A stretch of 64,000 bases of DNA from Sabellastarte sp. h YS-2021 (GCA_964017235.1 OZ024933.1:62044255-62108254); one strand, 5' to 3'. Positions 12,701 to 21,888 are shown, numbered from the stretch's first letter. The notes: generated by a model not told the origin, from the sequence alone. A program made the numbers and translations.

Positions 12701-14429
12701 TCTAGAAGATCCAGACAGTGATCCGGATCACTCCCAAAATGTAATCATATCTTTCTTTTACCATTGTGGACATATCCTGAAAATTTTATCAAAATCCATC
12801 TGTCAGTTTTTGAGTTATCTTGTTCACAAACAAACAAACAAATAGAGGGCCAAAAATGACCCTCGGTCAGGTACTTTGGCGGTCAGTGGATGACCTTAAA
12901 TGAAGATCTGTAACCGGTAAGCCTGGATGCTGGTACTCCATCATGTACTCAACCTCCAAAGCCATTTTCAATAGTTTCCATGCAATGTAGTCAGCATTAA
13001 GTGTGAAATATCTCAAAATCTGCCAAAAATGACCCTTGGTCAGGTACTTTGGCGGTCAGTGGATGACCTTAAATGAAGATCTGTAACCAGTAAGCCTGGA
13101 TGGTAGAAGTCCATCAAGTACTCGACCTCCAAAGCCATTTTCAATAGTTTCCATGCAATATAGTCGGCATTAAATGTGAAAATATCTCCAAAAAGGCCAA
13201 AAATGACCCTCAGTCAGGTACTTTGGCGGTCAGTGGATGACCTTCAATGAAGAGCTTCAAGGTCAAATTTCTGCATGCTTACAGAGGACATATATATGTA
13301 TAATATATACCAGCCATAGGATGATCTGACTTTCTGTATAGGAGAACTGGGCCAAAAAGTGAAAAAATGGCCAAAATCTGACCTTTAAGAGGCCACCAGT
13401 GACCTTGAGATTGAAGGTCAAGGTCACAAAACAATAGCATTCGTGGCATTGCCCATATATACCCACATACCAAATTTGAAAGTTGTAACTAAAATATTTT
13501 TTAAGTTATCGCGTCCAAAAAGAAATCTCTGCGGCGGCGGCGGCGTGACCGTACTGAATCCTAAGTATCCCCGACTTTCGTCCGGGGATATAATGACACT
13601 GTGACATCACACATGTGAAACATCATGAATGATCCAACATATTCTGATATCACTATCTTGTTGCCTATCAAAAATGGCATTAAAATAATTAAAGCACAGT
13701 CAGGCCTAACTGTGGATGTGTAGAGGCATAAGAAATTGTATTTTCCATGTTCAAATATTCACTAGATTAAGTTCTTAATGTGAGATATGATGTGCATAAA
13801 GTCAAAATGATGCAGAAAATTAAAAAAGTAGTTAGTTTATCCATAAGCTTGTTGTGGTACTATGTTATTTATTGTTGTAGTGTTAACTGTTGAGAGTGAG
13901 GATACAAATCTGGGTCCCAGCCTGATTTTTGACTAGCTGATATGCCAAGTTTCACCAAATGGTATGCGCTGGTCTCCTCCACTCTCATATCTACCCATCA
14001 TGGATTGCAGTGTGTTGAAATTGACATCAAATCCAATCAGAAAAACCGATCCTCTTTTGCTCATAGTCCTGGGGCCGTATTCACGAAAGGTCTTAGCCAA
14101 GTCTTAGGCTTAAGTTGGCTATATTTTTATACAAAAGTTAAGCCCAAGACTTGGCTAAGACCTTTTGTGAATACGGCCCCAGGTCTGAGATTACCATGAG
14201 AGTCATTGAGTCCTAATCATATGACAAAGCTATGGTTATGAGACACATTACTTAGTGATTATATTGCCTGTTTTCTACATTTCAGGTGTTCATGAGCCTG
14301 ATTTTAATGCTGATCTTCATGACATTTAATGTCTACCTGTGTATTGCGGTTGTCGGAGGCGCTGGTCTGGGATACCTGTTCATTGGCTGGAAGAAAGGCA
14401 GTTCTGACTCTGATGAACACTGCAACTGA
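509..14429 (+). CDS. High-affinity copper uptake protein, CTR1/SLC31A family (six coding exons)
   Basis: Imports Cu(I) across the plasma membrane as a homotrimer (family knowledge). Coding exons are 509-760, 4487-4553, 7238-7355, 8723-8767, 9360-9414 and 14286-14429. They total 681 nt, or 226 residues (human CTR1 has 190), with all phases compatible and all introns GT-AG. Residues 1-84 are extracellular, with 13 Met and 21 His and no Cys. TM1 is about 107-127 ([21 protein letters not shown]). A basic loop follows ([11 protein letters not shown]). TM2 holds M187-x3-M191 in [16 protein letters not shown], almost identical to vertebrate CTR1. TM3 carries the G204-x3-G208 packing motif, then W-K-K and a C-terminal EHCN resembling the metal-binding HCH end. 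The start ATG lies 4 nt after a strong splice acceptor, so the promoter is outside the window. Oddities: the Met cluster that normally precedes TM1 is replaced by GGHHGVAYF, and the exon 3 donor is weak. SLC31A2-type paralogues are shorter and lack a long Met/His domain, so CTR1 is favoured. Confidence 0.93.
761..1330. other. Intron 1 start, no feature seen
   Basis: AT-rich intron sequence after the exon 1 donor. No ORF, RNA gene or clear repeat recognised. Confidence 0.5.
1330..1775 (+). repeat. Dispersed mollusc-type repeat, split by a MITE
   Basis: Contains 'agatctggatcagcgtctag' before, and 'gatggaggcatacgctcac' after, the MITE at 1541-1716. Both pieces match parts of the larger repeat at 16490-17860 (gatctggattaccatctgg and tggaggtatgcactctctg). 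It is an old copy of that repeat with a younger insertion. Confidence 0.6.
1541..1716. mobile_element. Pogo/Tigger-type MITE (Tc1/mariner superfamily)
   Basis: 176 bp with terminal inverted repeats: 5' CAGTAGAACCTCTATTATTC and 3' GGATAATAGAGGTTATACTG, flanked by TA on both sides (1539-1540, 1717-1718). The CAGTA...CTCTATTATCC terminus is characteristic of Tigger/pogo families. Further internal copies of 'TATTATCC' are present. There is no transposase ORF, so the element is nonautonomous. Confidence 0.85.
2435..3015. mobile_element. Foldback element FB-1 (GGGGCCGATTTCACAAAGG termini)
   Basis: A 580-bp inverted repeat. The left end AGGGGCCGATTTCACAAAGG pairs with the right end TTTGTGAAATCAGCCCCAG. 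Both arms are built of repeated ACTTAG/CTAAGT words. The middle (about 2575-2810) holds unique sequence, including 'ttttgaagtgaggaaaag' and 'ggtggccatatt'. No ORF. It shares terminal style with the elements at 14068, 19660, 34749, 37046, 58503 and 59097. Confidence 0.85.
3017..4486. other. Rest of intron 1, no gene
   Basis: AT-rich. A (TA)n tract lies at 4463-4478, just before the exon 2 acceptor. The ORF at 4022-4267 has no recognisable domain and lies in the intron. Confidence 0.5.
4487..4553 (+). CDS. CTR1 exon 2: pre-TM1 segment
   Basis: 67 nt between a TATTGCAG acceptor and a GTAAGT donor. It encodes [20 protein letters not shown] and GK, then one base of a split Ser codon. The FHxxxxxxILLxxW pattern matches the stretch before TM1 in animal CTR proteins. 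A (TA)n tract lies just upstream, at 4463-4478. Confidence 0.88.
5190..6025 (+). repeat. Dispersed repeat, copy of the 16490-17860 family
   Basis: Contains 'aagcctgtgcaggtatt', 'gtctgggctgtatctt', 'gtgtgacctcgatgtaacc' and 'aactgtaaggtgtaggaca'. It later has 'catttgagacataatttct' and 'ggcctctctgatgctattt'. All have counterparts in the same order at 16670-17800. Only one or two internal tandem units are present here against about four there. The ORFs over it (5218-5639) are by-products. Confidence 0.75.
6425..6720 (+). repeat. Degenerate tandem repeat in intron 2
   Basis: Three loosely related copies of 'atggtggatttcaattata...ttggtatgtg' begin near 6429, 6567 and 6674. Diverged, no coding potential. 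Confidence 0.5.
7238..7355 (+). CDS. CTR1 exon 3: TM1 and the start of the TM1-TM2 loop
   Basis: Acceptor ATTTTCAG. Two bases finish the split Ser codon, then 38 codons encode [38 protein letters not shown] and two bases of Gly. The only donor that keeps the frame into exon 4 without a stop and has some consensus (+5 G) is GG|GTCTGT at 7356. The GTATAC at 7360 would put TGA in exon 4. Confidence 0.85.
7414..7645 (-). mobile_element. SINE-A copy 1 (tRNA-headed) with 13-bp target duplication
   Basis: On the minus strand it begins GGGCTACAGTGGCCGAGTGG (tRNA A box), has a GGAGTTCGGTTCCC B box, then a body 'gcagtttacagtacagaacc' and ends in an AAATAAATAAA tail. It is flanked by perfect direct repeats AATTAATAGGATA at 7401-7413 and 7646-7658, the mark of LINE-driven insertion. 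Same family as 21237 and 34995. It lies 60 bp past CTR1 exon 3. Confidence 0.92.
7660..8722. other. Rest of intron 3, no feature seen
   Basis: AT-rich unique sequence; no ORF or repeat recognised. Confidence 0.45.
8723..8767 (+). CDS. CTR1 exon 4: cytosolic loop microexon
   Basis: A 45-nt exon between TTCTTACAG and the GTATGT donor at 8768. It encodes [14 protein letters not shown] with split Gly and Cys codons at its edges. The loop between TM1 and TM2 varies in length across the family, so the residues are not diagnostic. Support comes from good splice sites and phase. Confidence 0.78.
8843..8930 (+). repeat. Diverged copy of the palindrome-cluster terminus
   Basis: 'gtgtattaaatgtggataac' followed by 'tatttgatgtacacattcca' and 'tggacagacc' resembles the start of the left cluster at 27201 (gttgtattgaatgtggataa, then palindromes). 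Only one or two palindromic units remain. It lies in intron 4 of CTR1. Confidence 0.6.
9360..9414 (+). CDS. CTR1 exon 5: start of TM2
   Basis: 55 nt from a CTTTCACAG acceptor to a GTATGT donor at 9415. It encodes [29 protein letters not shown] is a near-exact match to the conserved HLLQTVLHIIQ of vertebrate CTR1 just before the TM2 MxxxM motif. Phase 1 in and phase 0 out. Confidence 0.93.
9530..9772 (-). mobile_element. tRNA-headed SINE-like element (SINE-C)
   Basis: On the minus strand it starts TGCCACTGTGGCCTAGCAGG with an A-box-like GTGGCCTAGCAGGTAACA and a B-box-like GGGCTCAAACCCTGG. A body with 'gtggttctttatcccgcc' in + orientation follows. Its distal part (ctgacattcccctaactgg) recurs at about 14930. 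No folded functional tRNA is expected because the arms are degenerate. Confidence 0.65.
9790..10590. other. Intron 5, first part, no gene
   Basis: A fragment at 9800-9855 (gttcccctttgtgggga...ttacacctgcaaagcag) resembles 19605-19655. Otherwise AT-rich with no recognisable feature. Confidence 0.45.
10597..11183. mobile_element. Foldback MITE with CCCAGTAAACA termini and AACGTTT words
   Basis: The ends are ATCCCAGTAAACATTACAAA and TTTACAATGTTTACTGGGAT. Outer arms are studded with AAACGTTTATA motifs. The inner arms, from 'ctggagaaatatttctgtaa' (10755) to its reverse complement ending at about 10950, are nearly perfect and enclose a short AT loop. The ORF at 10891-11079 lies across one arm and is not a gene. 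Confidence 0.85.
11540..12830 (+). repeat. 285-bp dimeric tandem repeat
   Basis: 'gcctggatcc' recurs at about 11693, 11973, 12257 and 12549. Each unit has half A (gatccatatagtgatccgga ... ccgtccataagttttt) and half B (gatccagacagtgatccaga ... ccatccataactttttgag), clearly related. It is rich in GATCC/GGATC words that form small palindromes. Confidence 0.85.
12845..13260 (+). repeat. 175-bp tandem repeat, three copies
   Basis: 'ccaaaaatgaccctcggtca' style starts at about 12847, 13022 and 13197. Each copy continues 'ggtactttggcggtcagtgg' and 'atgacctt'; the third diverges after about 60 bp. It is the right half of the element at 11375-13590. Confidence 0.85.
13600..14065. other. Intron 5, last part, no feature seen
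   Basis: AT-rich; nothing recognised between the 2.2-kb element and FB-2. Confidence 0.4.
14068..14183. mobile_element. Foldback element FB-2, short perfect hairpin MITE
   Basis: A 116-bp near-perfect palindrome from CCTGGGGCCGTATTCACGAA to its complement ending GAATACGGCCCCAGG. Arms contain GGTCTTAGCCAAGTCTTAGG. The loop is about 20 bp of AT. It lies 100 bp upstream of CTR1 exon 6. Shares its ends with FB-1. Confidence 0.9.
14286..14429 (+). CDS. CTR1 exon 6: TM2, TM3 and C-terminus
   Basis: Opens after TTTCAG and encodes [20 protein letters not shown] through to [14 protein letters not shown] and a TGA stop at 14427-14429. It holds the MxxxM selectivity motif, the GxxxG helix-packing motif and a C-terminal HC pair. 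This is the most conserved part of the family and fixes the identification. Confidence 0.95.
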   Translation: MFMSLILMLIFMTFNVYLCIAVVGGAGLGYLFIGWKKGSSDSDEHCN

Positions 14430-15500
14430 GATACCACAAGAGCTGTGATCTGTGAACAATTGGGACAGATAAAATGTAGAGTCTGTTTCAAGGACAAGTC
14501 TGAGAAGAGTGCATATTTTTATTAAGAATTTTTACTATATGAATAACACAATGCATATGGTCAAATCCTTTTATGCAGAATTTTGTTTAACAGGGAACTC
14601 TTTTAAGTCGAAGTAAAAATTTATGTTTCACCTTAGTGTTACAGATATTAAGTTGAAACATTATAAAATACAATTTGCTGGAAATTCATAAACAGTTTTG
14701 TGCATATTTTGTCTTTCTGTGTTATTTCCAGAAAGAGAATGCTTAAATTGGTGTTTATTATTATTTTAATCTTTTTTAAAATAGTGAGAATGAAAAATGC
14801 TTAAATTGATTTGCACCATTGTGAATAGCTAGCAGTATTGTATATTTAAAATCAGGGCAATATCTATTTTACTACTACAGGACTTGAAGAGTTATTTGAC
14901 CTAATACAAGTAGAGTCCAAGCTGTAGTACCTGACATTCCCCTAAATCAAAGACAGAGTCTCAGGGGTAATCATTTGTTAATGATCCTGAAGAAAGTGTA
15001 TATGTATAACCATGTAAATTTGTCCAAGCTTAGTTTTACTGGGTTAAACATAACACGATATTCCTTACCATATGAATTTGTAACTTATAATAATAGTTTA
15101 GTGGATGATATGGTTGGAGGTGCAATCATTATCAACATAGGCCAGAGCTGCGTGAAATGTTTTGACTTTGTAACGGCCAAAACCTGCTTTGTTTAGCTTA
15201 AAAAGCAGGGTGCATATCCCACACAAATGGCTGTGCTGTGGATCTATCCCAATATGACCTTAACTGTTAAAACAGGCTGTAAAACCCCAACATTGCCTTT
15301 GACTTTAGCTGATAAAGAAATTCAGGAAAATTGACAGTAAATGATGTAAGTGACAATAACCCCTTTTGTCTCAGACTATTCTTAAACACATTTGAGAAGA
15401 CATAATCTGTGAAATAGAATTTCAGATGACCTTGATAATTAACGCTTGGTGAGAAGGGAGGGTTAGTGTGATCAATTTCATCTGAAAATTAAAGTCAAAA
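14430..15500 (+). other. CTR1 3' UTR and downstream; poly(A) site not resolved
   Basis: AT-rich sequence follows the stop. I see no AATAAA in the first 1 kb; the nearest variant signal is ATTAAA at 15488-15493. A repeat fragment at about 14930-14975 (CTGACATTCCCCTAA) also occurs at 9560, and a SINE-B tail sits at 15211-15303. If transcripts run through it, the UTR includes transposon sequence. Confidence 0.4.
15211..15303 (+). mobile_element. SINE-B tail fragment
   Basis: 'tatcccaatatgaccttaac' ... 'aaaccccaacattgcctttgac' matches the 3' part of the copies at 21889-22030 and 32750-32872. The tRNA-like head is missing or decayed. Confidence 0.6.
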
Positions 15501-15504
15501 GAGA

Positions 15505-16245
15505 GTTTTTCTTATTTTCGATTGGGCATATACAGTGATGTCGGCATCTGTTTGTCACATACAGAAAAAATCAATATCATAACAGGATTTCTTCCTCGCA
15601 AATTTTTGTCCAATCAGTATGGATTTTCTTGTGATGTAGGCAATGTGTAGTACGTACTACTTATATCACTTCATTCAATGTTTCTTTACAGGGATATTTG
15701 TCACTACTAGCAATACATGCTGCTCAGAAAAGATCCCAAATGAAAATGGCTTTTGCAAGCATTCTGCACCAAAGTATTTTGGTCCCTGTCTTCCTGCACA
15801 GTTAAAATTTAAACGACAATAGATGGGTGATAATAGAATAGTTTATAACACCTGCCAGTCGGGTCACATCCAGTCGAGCGTTCTGCTCTCTCAGAGTGCA
15901 TCTTGTTAAACCTCTGATTTTAGAATATGCACCTATATGAACACCATTCAACTCTGCCACATGTGATATCATTTTTAAGCTGAAATACCTGTTCTGTAGT
16001 CCATATAAAATCCACTCTCACCAAATGTTCAGATAATAGAGGTTCATTGTATTTTCTCAATGAGTGTGGAGAAAATGCAGCATTTTGAAATCTTGGTACA
16101 AAAAACCTATTTCATAATAAGAAAGATATATTAACATTCCTAAACCATGGTATGGTGTATATTTATGGATGACTTTAATCAAAATTGGACCAAGTGTGTT
16201 TCCTTTTGTACAATGATATATGTATTAATTTTATGCTTTATGTGT
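15505..16245. other. Intergenic, no feature seen
   Basis: No domain-bearing ORF or clear repeat recognised. Confidence 0.4.
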
Positions 16246-16248
16246 ACC

Positions 16249-16281
<33 letters not shown>
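16249..16281. repeat. (TA)n microsatellite
   Basis: Uninterrupted TA dinucleotides with a TATGTATA end. Confidence 0.9.
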
Positions 16282-16282
<1 letters not shown>

Positions 16283-16489
16283 AACCTTGTAATTTCAAGA
16301 CATCTGTTTTACAGTATGCTACAAATATGAAAATTCTGAAAAAAGTACTTTTGTAATTTTGTGATTACACAATATCTCTAATCTTCTGAATATCTCAGAA
16401 AAAAGTACTTTGAACGGTACATATTTCAATACTCTAGTGCAGTATGTATGCAATATTATGAAAGTTAAAATATATGTTATTTCAGGCTA

Positions 16490-17860
16490 TTACCTCTAAA
16501 AAGGAGGTATTATTTTCATGGCCATCTGTTTGTTTGTTTGTTAGCAGCATTACTCATATAGTACTGCATTAGGTGAGTCTTGGTCTAAGTTAGATCCCAT
16601 TAAAGTTTGAGAATGATCTGGATTACCATCTGGATACAAAATAATAATTACAATTCAGATTTTCCCTTTTTACCCCACAGCCCTTAAGGGCTGTCAGGGT
16701 ATTGTTTTCACCCATGGTGTCCGGCTGGCCAGGCAGGCGGATGGGCGGCAGGAAAAAGTTTGTCTGGGCTGTATCTCAAAAACCATAAGGTGTACAAAGT
16801 TGATACTTGGTAGGGACATTGGTTAGGGGGTGCCAGTGCACAATGTCATGGTGTGACCTTGATTTGACCTTTGACCTTGCTGTAGTGACCTTGACCTTCA
16901 AAATCTTGTCCTGGCTATATCTCAGAAACTGTAAGGTGTAGGAAGTTGACACTTAGTAGGGACATTTGTTAGGGGGTGTAGGTGTGCAACATCATGGTGT
17001 GACCTTAATTTGACCTTACCTTGACCTTTTAAATCTTGTCCGGGCTATATCTCAGAAACCATAGTGTGTAGGAAGTTGATATTTCGTAGGGACATTGGTT
17101 AGGGGGACGTGGGTGTGTAATGTCATGGTATAACCTTGATTTGACCTATGATCTTGCTGTAGTGACCTTGACCTATGAAATTGTGTCTGGCAATATCTCT
17201 GAAACTGTAAAGTGTAGGGAGTTGATACTTGGTAGTGACATTGCTTAGGGGTTAAAGGTATGTAACATCATGGTGCGATCTTGATTTGACCTTGTCGTAG
17301 TGACCATGAGTTTTAAAATCTTGTCTGGGCTATTTATTGGATTCTGTAAGGTGTAAAAGGTTGACACTTGGTGGGGACATTGGTTTGGGTGTACATGTAA
17401 CCTTTAACTTTGGCTCTGTCAAAGTGTGTTCACCTGCCATATTTGAGACATATTTCTCTCATGACTAAGATATATGGATTGCTGCAACTGATTATTATAT
17501 GTACTTTTACATAATTGTGATATTTCCATTGACAGCTATTCTCCAGTTAATAAATTTTGCAGCTTCATAATTTTTAGTTTACTGAATTGTCTTGTTTAAT
17601 ACTTAATCTTTACGTACATTTTCTTTCTCTTAAACATTATTTTCTCTACTTAAACATTATTTTGACCTTTATATAATTGACACTGCTCTGAAAATATCCC
17701 AATATTTGTACTGTTTCACTGCTTCTGTATCTCATGGTGTTGAAAACTATTTCCCCAGGCTGTAAGGTACAGGCATCTCTGATGCTATTTTACTTATAGC
17801 ATTTCTTGGTGGAGGTATGCACTCTCTGAGTGCTCTTGTATTTTGAAATATTATATGCAT
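16490..17860 (+). repeat. Dispersed mollusc-type repeat with ~170-bp internal tandem units
   Basis: Starts near 'attacctctaaaaaggaggt' and ends near 'ggtatgcactctctgagtgc'. The middle (16740-17400) has about four tandem units, each with 'gggctatatctcagaaac', 'gtaaggtgtaggaagttga', 'ggtagggacattggttaggg' and 'catggtgtgaccttgattt'. Related copies lie at 5190-6025 and 1330-1775. The layout (unique flanks, tandem core, no ORF) suggests a nonautonomous element, but I cannot assign a superfamily. Confidence 0.75.
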
Positions 17861-17936
17861 AACAAACTTTTCATCATGTGAAATTGTATCTTTTGCCCTT
17901 GTGAATAAAAATAGCACACAGATAGATAAACTCCGT

Positions 17937-17956
17937 TAATAATAATAATAATAAAT
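17937..17956. repeat. (AAT)n microsatellite
   Basis: Short run of AAT triplets. Confidence 0.8.
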
Positions 17957-18363
17957 TTACTTTTGTTTACGCTGAGAATAATGTACCAGAGACTATTACA
18001 ATAGTATAAATTTCCTGCTGTGATTTTATTATTTCTGTTTTTGTTGATGCAAAATGTTTATTATTAGCCAATTTATACACACAAGCTTACATAATAAAGT
18101 GTCATCTGACTGGCATGTTTTTGGTGTTTTGATAAGACTTACTTTCATACTTTCTAACATTGGCTTTTGGGTTCAAACAAACCCTCACTTAACTGGATGC
18201 CTTGTGGAAATCACCTGTCTTACAGCTTTTGATCACATTATCCTATTTCACATTTTCATGTGATTCGTGGTAATGTCTTATCTTTATTACTGTTTCAGTA
18301 TCCACGCCTGCATTCAACAACTCCTTCTTCTGTTGTTATTTGTGGATATTAGAAAGTGGCCTT

Positions 18364-18440
18364 CTGTGGCCTGATGGTTACAGTGTACAATTTCAAAGCA
18401 GAAGTTCTTGGGTTCAGTCTCTGGTCAGGTCCTAAAGATT
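18364..18440 (+). mobile_element. tRNA-headed SINE fragment
   Basis: CTGTGGCCTGATGGTTACAG resembles an A box and GGGTTCAGTCTCTGG a B box, about 45 bp apart. No 3' body shared with SINE-A or SINE-B is evident. It resembles the head of the 9530-9772 element. Confidence 0.55.
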
Positions 18441-18444
18441 ATAC

Positions 18445-19210
18445 GCTTGAACAAAGTATGTCAGACATATCTTTTTCCACACAGGAGTATAAATGGCTTT
18501 TCAGTTTGGGAAGATAAATCTTCAACAATTTGACATCCTATTCAGGGTAGTTGAAATACTCTTGATCATTCCACACCACAGAAACTTGAGATGAGCATTT
18601 TCATTACAGTCTTCCGGATTTCCACATAACTTTATCTCTACTCCAATATGTATCCCACTTCACTAAGGAGTACACCTGGGTTCTAACATCAAAACATTAG
18701 GTAAAAAATGTGACAGATTAGCATACTATGTTGGGAGAATGAAATAAAATGAGGCGCTTCATATCTATGTCAATGCTTAGGTTTTACGTCATGTTCAACA
18801 GCTATGGCATCAGTTCGTGTCACAGGAACTAGAAAAGGGCACTGCACATAAGGTCTGAATACTGATTTGACCTTTTCTTCAAGTATAAACTAAAGAATTG
18901 CTTGCAGTATAAACTAGGCAGAATGTCTCATACAACCAGATAAACAATCCAGGCACATTTAATTCCTTGCTTTGCCCATTTAGAAAGACAGGACAAAATA
19001 GTAAAGCACCCGATTCCCTTTAACTGGTTGACTGTTTAATGTTTCAATGTTTACTGATTATTCAGCTTTACTATGACCTCTCTTCTGAAAATGCTTGAAT
19101 ATTTTTTCACTTTTCTGTGATTCTTAAAATTACTCCAATTTGAAAAAAACAAACGAGCATGATGGAACAAATATTAAGTAGATGGCAGTTAAAACATATG
19201 TATCATACAA
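18445..19210. other. Intergenic, no feature seen
   Basis: AT-rich; nothing recognised. Confidence 0.4.
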
Positions 19211-19213
19211 TAT

Positions 19214-19470
19214 CACATTTAAACATTTTTACATAGTTACTATATCTTTGTGGGTTCTTTAAAATAATTGCAGTCAAGACGTGTCACATGTTTTCATTTT
19301 TCATCACTTTATTAACATTGTTGTTCAAGACTGATGAAGTATGGCTCACATTTATCTCTTTGGGTGACAAGGAAGTCCACAAACATTTTTCAAAGTCCTG
19401 TAAACAGAATGCACCAACTTTTTGGACTCTATCTTTTAAAAAAAACAGTCCCTTGGTAATATCGTTTGAG
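19214..19470 (+). repeat. Dispersed repeat, partner of 50003-50243
   Basis: Starts 'catttaaacatttttacat' and includes 'tttgtgggttctttaaaata', 'ggctcacatttatctctttg' and 'ggaagtccacaaacattttt'. It aligns over about 240 bp with the copy next to the DIRS element at 50003, differing by scattered substitutions and small indels. Confidence 0.85.
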
Positions 19471-19659
19471 AGAAATCAAAAGACCCACATATTCAACTGA
19501 GCTTCCCCTTTTGGTACCTTCCCCTAGTTTACATCCACAACCATGGATTACTGACCCAGAACATCCCTTAACTATCATATTTTAAATTATTTTTAGTTTG
19601 GTACAATGAATTTCCCCTGTGTGGTGGGGACAATATTGCACCTGAAAAGCATGAGATCT

Positions 19660-20917
19660 GGGCCCGTATTCACTAACATTCTTATACTTAGAAAAAGAAT
19701 TTTTCTTAGAATTAGAAAATTTTCTTATCTAAGAATTTTCTTAGAATTAGAAAAAAATTGTATTCACAAAGCAATTCTTAGTTAAGAATTATTTCTAAGA
19801 ATAAGAATTTTCTTAGTTAAGAATAGTACACAGAAACATGTGCATGCATATAGTTTTTGATGTCACATGATCAGTCATGTGATATATTTACACCTTTATT
19901 GTTTGAAATGGAGTCAGGATTAGGTGCGGGATTCACAAAAGGTCTTAATCTTAGCCTTTTCTTAGGCGTAGCCCAGTCTTAAATACAAGATTTTTTTTCA
20001 GCTAGGAATTTTCATAAATAGGTATTCGTAAAGCAGGTTTCAGCTTGAACAAAAGTCATCAACTTAGGACCAAGACTGATTTTTTTCATGTAACCAAATT
20101 TATCGAACATAAATCAGAAGGCAGTGTACATATTAACTATAAAATAAGTATATCTCACACAGGTAAAAGTATCACTATTAACTGGTTAACTCATCTCCTG
20201 AGTCCTGACGGCTATAAAATGAATGCATTAACCTATCCATTTCCATCACTCTTATATAAATACTTCTTAAATTCATACAATTTCAGAATAAGACATTTCA
20301 AATCAGATTTACACTTCAAAAGAAAAACAAAATTACAGTGTTGCAGTAACTATAAGCACTGATGTACACTGTAAAACTTGTCCACTTACTGTTGACACTT
20401 GGATCAGAAAGGGATAAGTTTTGCAGTTGAGAACCTTCTAACCTCTTAAAAACATACAAAAAACTAATAGAGGGGTGTGGAAGTATTTTTAACTTAATTC
20501 TAGCCATTTGAAATTTTGAAGTGGGGAAAGTATACATGGCAGCCATATTTAAAACCAGTCAACAAGATAGCATAAATCATTCACTTCAATCTTTATCTGT
20601 AAATATAAAGTTCTTGTAAATAATTAATGCAGATCAGAAAAAAAACAAACACTGGATATGTCTGGTCATAGAAAAAAATGTCTATTTGCATGCAATTGAT
20701 AAAAAAATATGAAATATGTCGCCTTTTTCTGAACTTAAGTAAGGTCTTGATCATTCTTAGATTTGAGCATCATTCTTAGATAAAATTCTAAGAATAAGAA
20801 AAAATTCTAAGAATAAGAATTTAGTGAATACCAAAAATACTTATTCTTAGAATTTTCTAAGAAAAATTCTAAGACAATTCTTATTCTAAGTATAAAAATG
20901 TTAGTGAATATGGGCCC
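19660..20917. mobile_element. Foldback element FB-3, 1.26 kb
   Basis: The left end GGGCCCGTATTCACTAACAT pairs with the right end ATGTTAGTGAATATGGGCCC. Arms are runs of TTCTTAGAATTAGAAAA words. A second start (gcgggattcacaaaaggtct, about 19927) suggests a nested or recombined element. The core carries 'ttttgaagtggggaaag' and 'ggcagccatatt', matching the FB-1 core. The ORFs at 20045-20546 have no recognisable domain. Confidence 0.82.
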
Positions 20918-21236
20918 TGCAGATCAGATTAGAAATACATCCACATGATCATATTCATACCTGTTTGTAAACTGATCACAGATCACCCATTATCTGTTTC
21001 GAGTCTCTTTGGAATCTTCTTTGAAATGGATTATAATCAACCCAGGAATATTCATATATGAAAACTGACCCACATGTATTTGTTGAACTGAAGAAATGTG
21101 ATAGGGCCTTCAAGAGCTAAACACTGAACTGTTGCTGTAAAACTTATGCAGCCTGTGAATACTGATATGTGCAAAATTACTTTTCAAAAAAAATCAATTC
21201 ACAAAAATGGATGCCTACCATCTATGTTGTGCTTGA

Positions 21237-21420
21237 GGCAATGTTGGCACAGTGGTAACACACTCGCCTTGCACATCTGAGATCAGAGTTCGAATCCCAG
21301 CCTGACCTCGTGTGGGATGTTGTAAGTAGTTAAATTTACAGTAAAGAACCTTGTCCAACTGTATGTACTTGTTTACTCTGCCCTTCCAATTACCTGTCAT
21401 AATATAACTTTTCCGATCTG
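21237..21420 (+). mobile_element. SINE-A copy 2
   Basis: Head GTTGGCACAGTGGTAACACA (A box), then AGAGTTCGAATCCCAGCC (a near-canonical B box), then 'acagtaaagaaccttgtcc' and 'aactgtatgtacttgtttac', matching the copies at 7414 and 34995. The 3' end is diverged beyond 'ttacctgtcataatataac'. Confidence 0.88.
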
Positions 21421-21888
21421 GGTGAACACTTATTGTAATCATGCCTGTATGACTTTTCGTCCACCTGCATAACTCCAAAACTATACATCATATCAGCATC
21501 ATATGTTTGTACAAGGTGGGGTCTATCTGTGGCTCAGTCCTCCTAAGAGATGACTCCGAGCTGAATTGTAAATCCTTTTTTTTGTGTGTGTAATTTTTCT
21601 GTTATATCCACATGCAGTACTAAAAATATTCATAATATCGGGGTCGCACTTTCAAATCGGGTGATATCTACCTGTGGTGACTCGGTCCTCATTAAAGATG
21701 ATCCAGACTCTGAAAATGATGTAATTTTTGGGAGCAATATCCTCACACAATTCAAATACCATTCATCAGACTGGAGTTATATCAGAATTTTGGTGGCACT
21801 ACCTATGGCCATAGGTTTGTGTGTTCTTAGACACTGCTGGTTAAAATGTACACTGAATTTTTAAAAAAAGGTTTGTCACCTTCATTGG

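Larger units (their letters stand above)
11375..13590. mobile_element. 2.2-kb nonautonomous element built of two tandem repeat families
   Basis: The left end has a CTGCGG/CCGCAG hairpin (11375-11390) then TATCCCCGGACG. The right end is the hairpin ATCCCCG...CGGGGAT at 13567-13589, so TATCCCCGGACG is a terminal inverted repeat. Inside, 11540-12830 is a ~285-bp tandem repeat of two related ~142-bp halves; 12845-13260 has three ~175-bp units; 13530-13545 is a GCGGCGGCGGCGGCG run. No ORF of note. It lies in CTR1 intron 5. Confidence 0.75.

Noticed and set aside
21238..21310. tRNA gene with a good B box
   Set aside because: Head of SINE-A copy 2; acceptor and anticodon stems do not pair.
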